64,000 bases of DNA, from NCBI RefSeq assembly GCF_002001165.1, contig NZ_MUNQ01000026.1, forward strand, positions 185,988 through 249,987. Reading direction: 5' to 3'. This document shows positions 63,931-64,000 of the stretch, piece by piece. The notes beneath the pieces were generated by a model. That model was not told the DNA's origin and made no database searches. It saw only the letters and a program-made list of their open reading frames with translations. The translations under genes were made by a program, and so were the position numbers. Each line of letters opens with the position of its first letter. The first letter of the stretch is position 1. Origin of the DNA: Rhodanobacter sp. C05. Lineage in GTDB: Bacteria > Pseudomonadota > Gammaproteobacteria > Xanthomonadales > Rhodanobacteraceae.

Positions 63931-64000
63931 TCCTCCAGCAGGGTCTGCAGACTCCCTCCCCTGCTCGCAGGGGAGGGAGTCTGCAGACCCTGCTGGAGGA
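63931..64000. repeat. Long perfect inverted repeat at the window edge
   Basis: Two 34-base arms, 63931-63964 and 63967-64000, are exact complements with only two bases (TC) between. The inner core (CTCCCTCCCCTGC / GCAGGGGAGGGAG) is the dispersed repeat also seen at 43283. The outer part starts TCCTCCAGCAGGGTCTGCAG. Since the right arm stops with the window, the true arms may be longer. It overlaps the ribosome site of the dienelactone hydrolase gene. Confidence 0.85.

Noticed and set aside
1..64000. CRISPR array, prophage, integron or phage-defence cluster
   Set aside because: No direct-repeat array, no phage structural or integrase genes other than xerD, and no recognised defence genes; the window is mainly core metabolism.

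Overview
The window looks like chromosomal DNA of a high-GC gammaproteobacterium of the Xanthomonadales (Lysobacterales), most likely Rhodanobacteraceae (Rhodanobacter/Dyella-like). This is inferred from the gene content and order (xerD-dsbC, lptG-lptF divergent from pepA-holC, thiS-thiG-trmB, an SAH riboswitch in front of ahcY), from probable leaderless genes and from Xanthomonadales-style short palindromic repeats. No 16S gene or species marker is present. Nearly all of it is core or metabolic DNA. There is no prophage, no CRISPR array and no full insertion sequence, but there is one MITE-like inserted element.

Layout. 1-1.3 kb: end of a CstA-type peptide/pyruvate transporter gene and its small YbdD/YjiX partner. 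1.4-8.3 kb: a minus-strand cyanophycin cluster in the order iadA, cphB, cphA and a second, shorter Mur-ligase-like gene; it covers polymer synthesis, cutting to beta-Asp-Arg dipeptides and dipeptide hydrolysis. 8.4-17.3 kb: DUF2127 protein, then a minus-strand run xerD-dsbC-purL-hypothetical-glycosyltransferase-EamA exporter. 17.4-24.3 kb: RDD protein, methyltransferase, PHB depolymerase, glutaminase, D,D-carboxypeptidase, uup. 24.3-32.9 kb: DUF3828 protein, PEP carboxylase, then the methyl-cycle genes ahcY (with SAH riboswitch) and metF (with a candidate operator), a GST-like protein, a DUF4124-like protein and ilvE.

32.9-39.5 kb: an OmpR-type two-component pair, a BlaI/M56-peptidase pair, a secreted hypothetical, rimK with its zinc-protease-family partner, and tRNA-Gly(CCC). 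39.8-49.5 kb: a FecR/DUF6600 secreted protein, thiS-thiG-trmB, the MITE-like element, an SLC13/TrkA_C transporter, threonine aldolase, a glucan-type ABC exporter and a 36-residue membrane peptide. 49.8-64 kb: lptG-lptF, pepA, holC, two tandem giant hybrid sensor kinases with beta-propeller sensors, a DUF697-type GTPase and a secreted dienelactone hydrolase whose ribosome-binding site lies in a long perfect inverted repeat that runs into the window edge.

Themes. Carbon and nitrogen storage recurs: cyanophycin, PHB depolymerase, glutaminase. The methionine/SAM cycle appears to be controlled both by RNA (SAH riboswitch) and by a probable DNA operator at metF. The least ordinary signals are the short Mur-ligase partner of CphA, the Glu-for-Lys change at the metal-bridging site of IadA, the hairpin-filled MITE in front of the SLC13 gene, and the terminal palindrome. 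All protein functions rest on reading motifs and recalled family sequences; no search was run.
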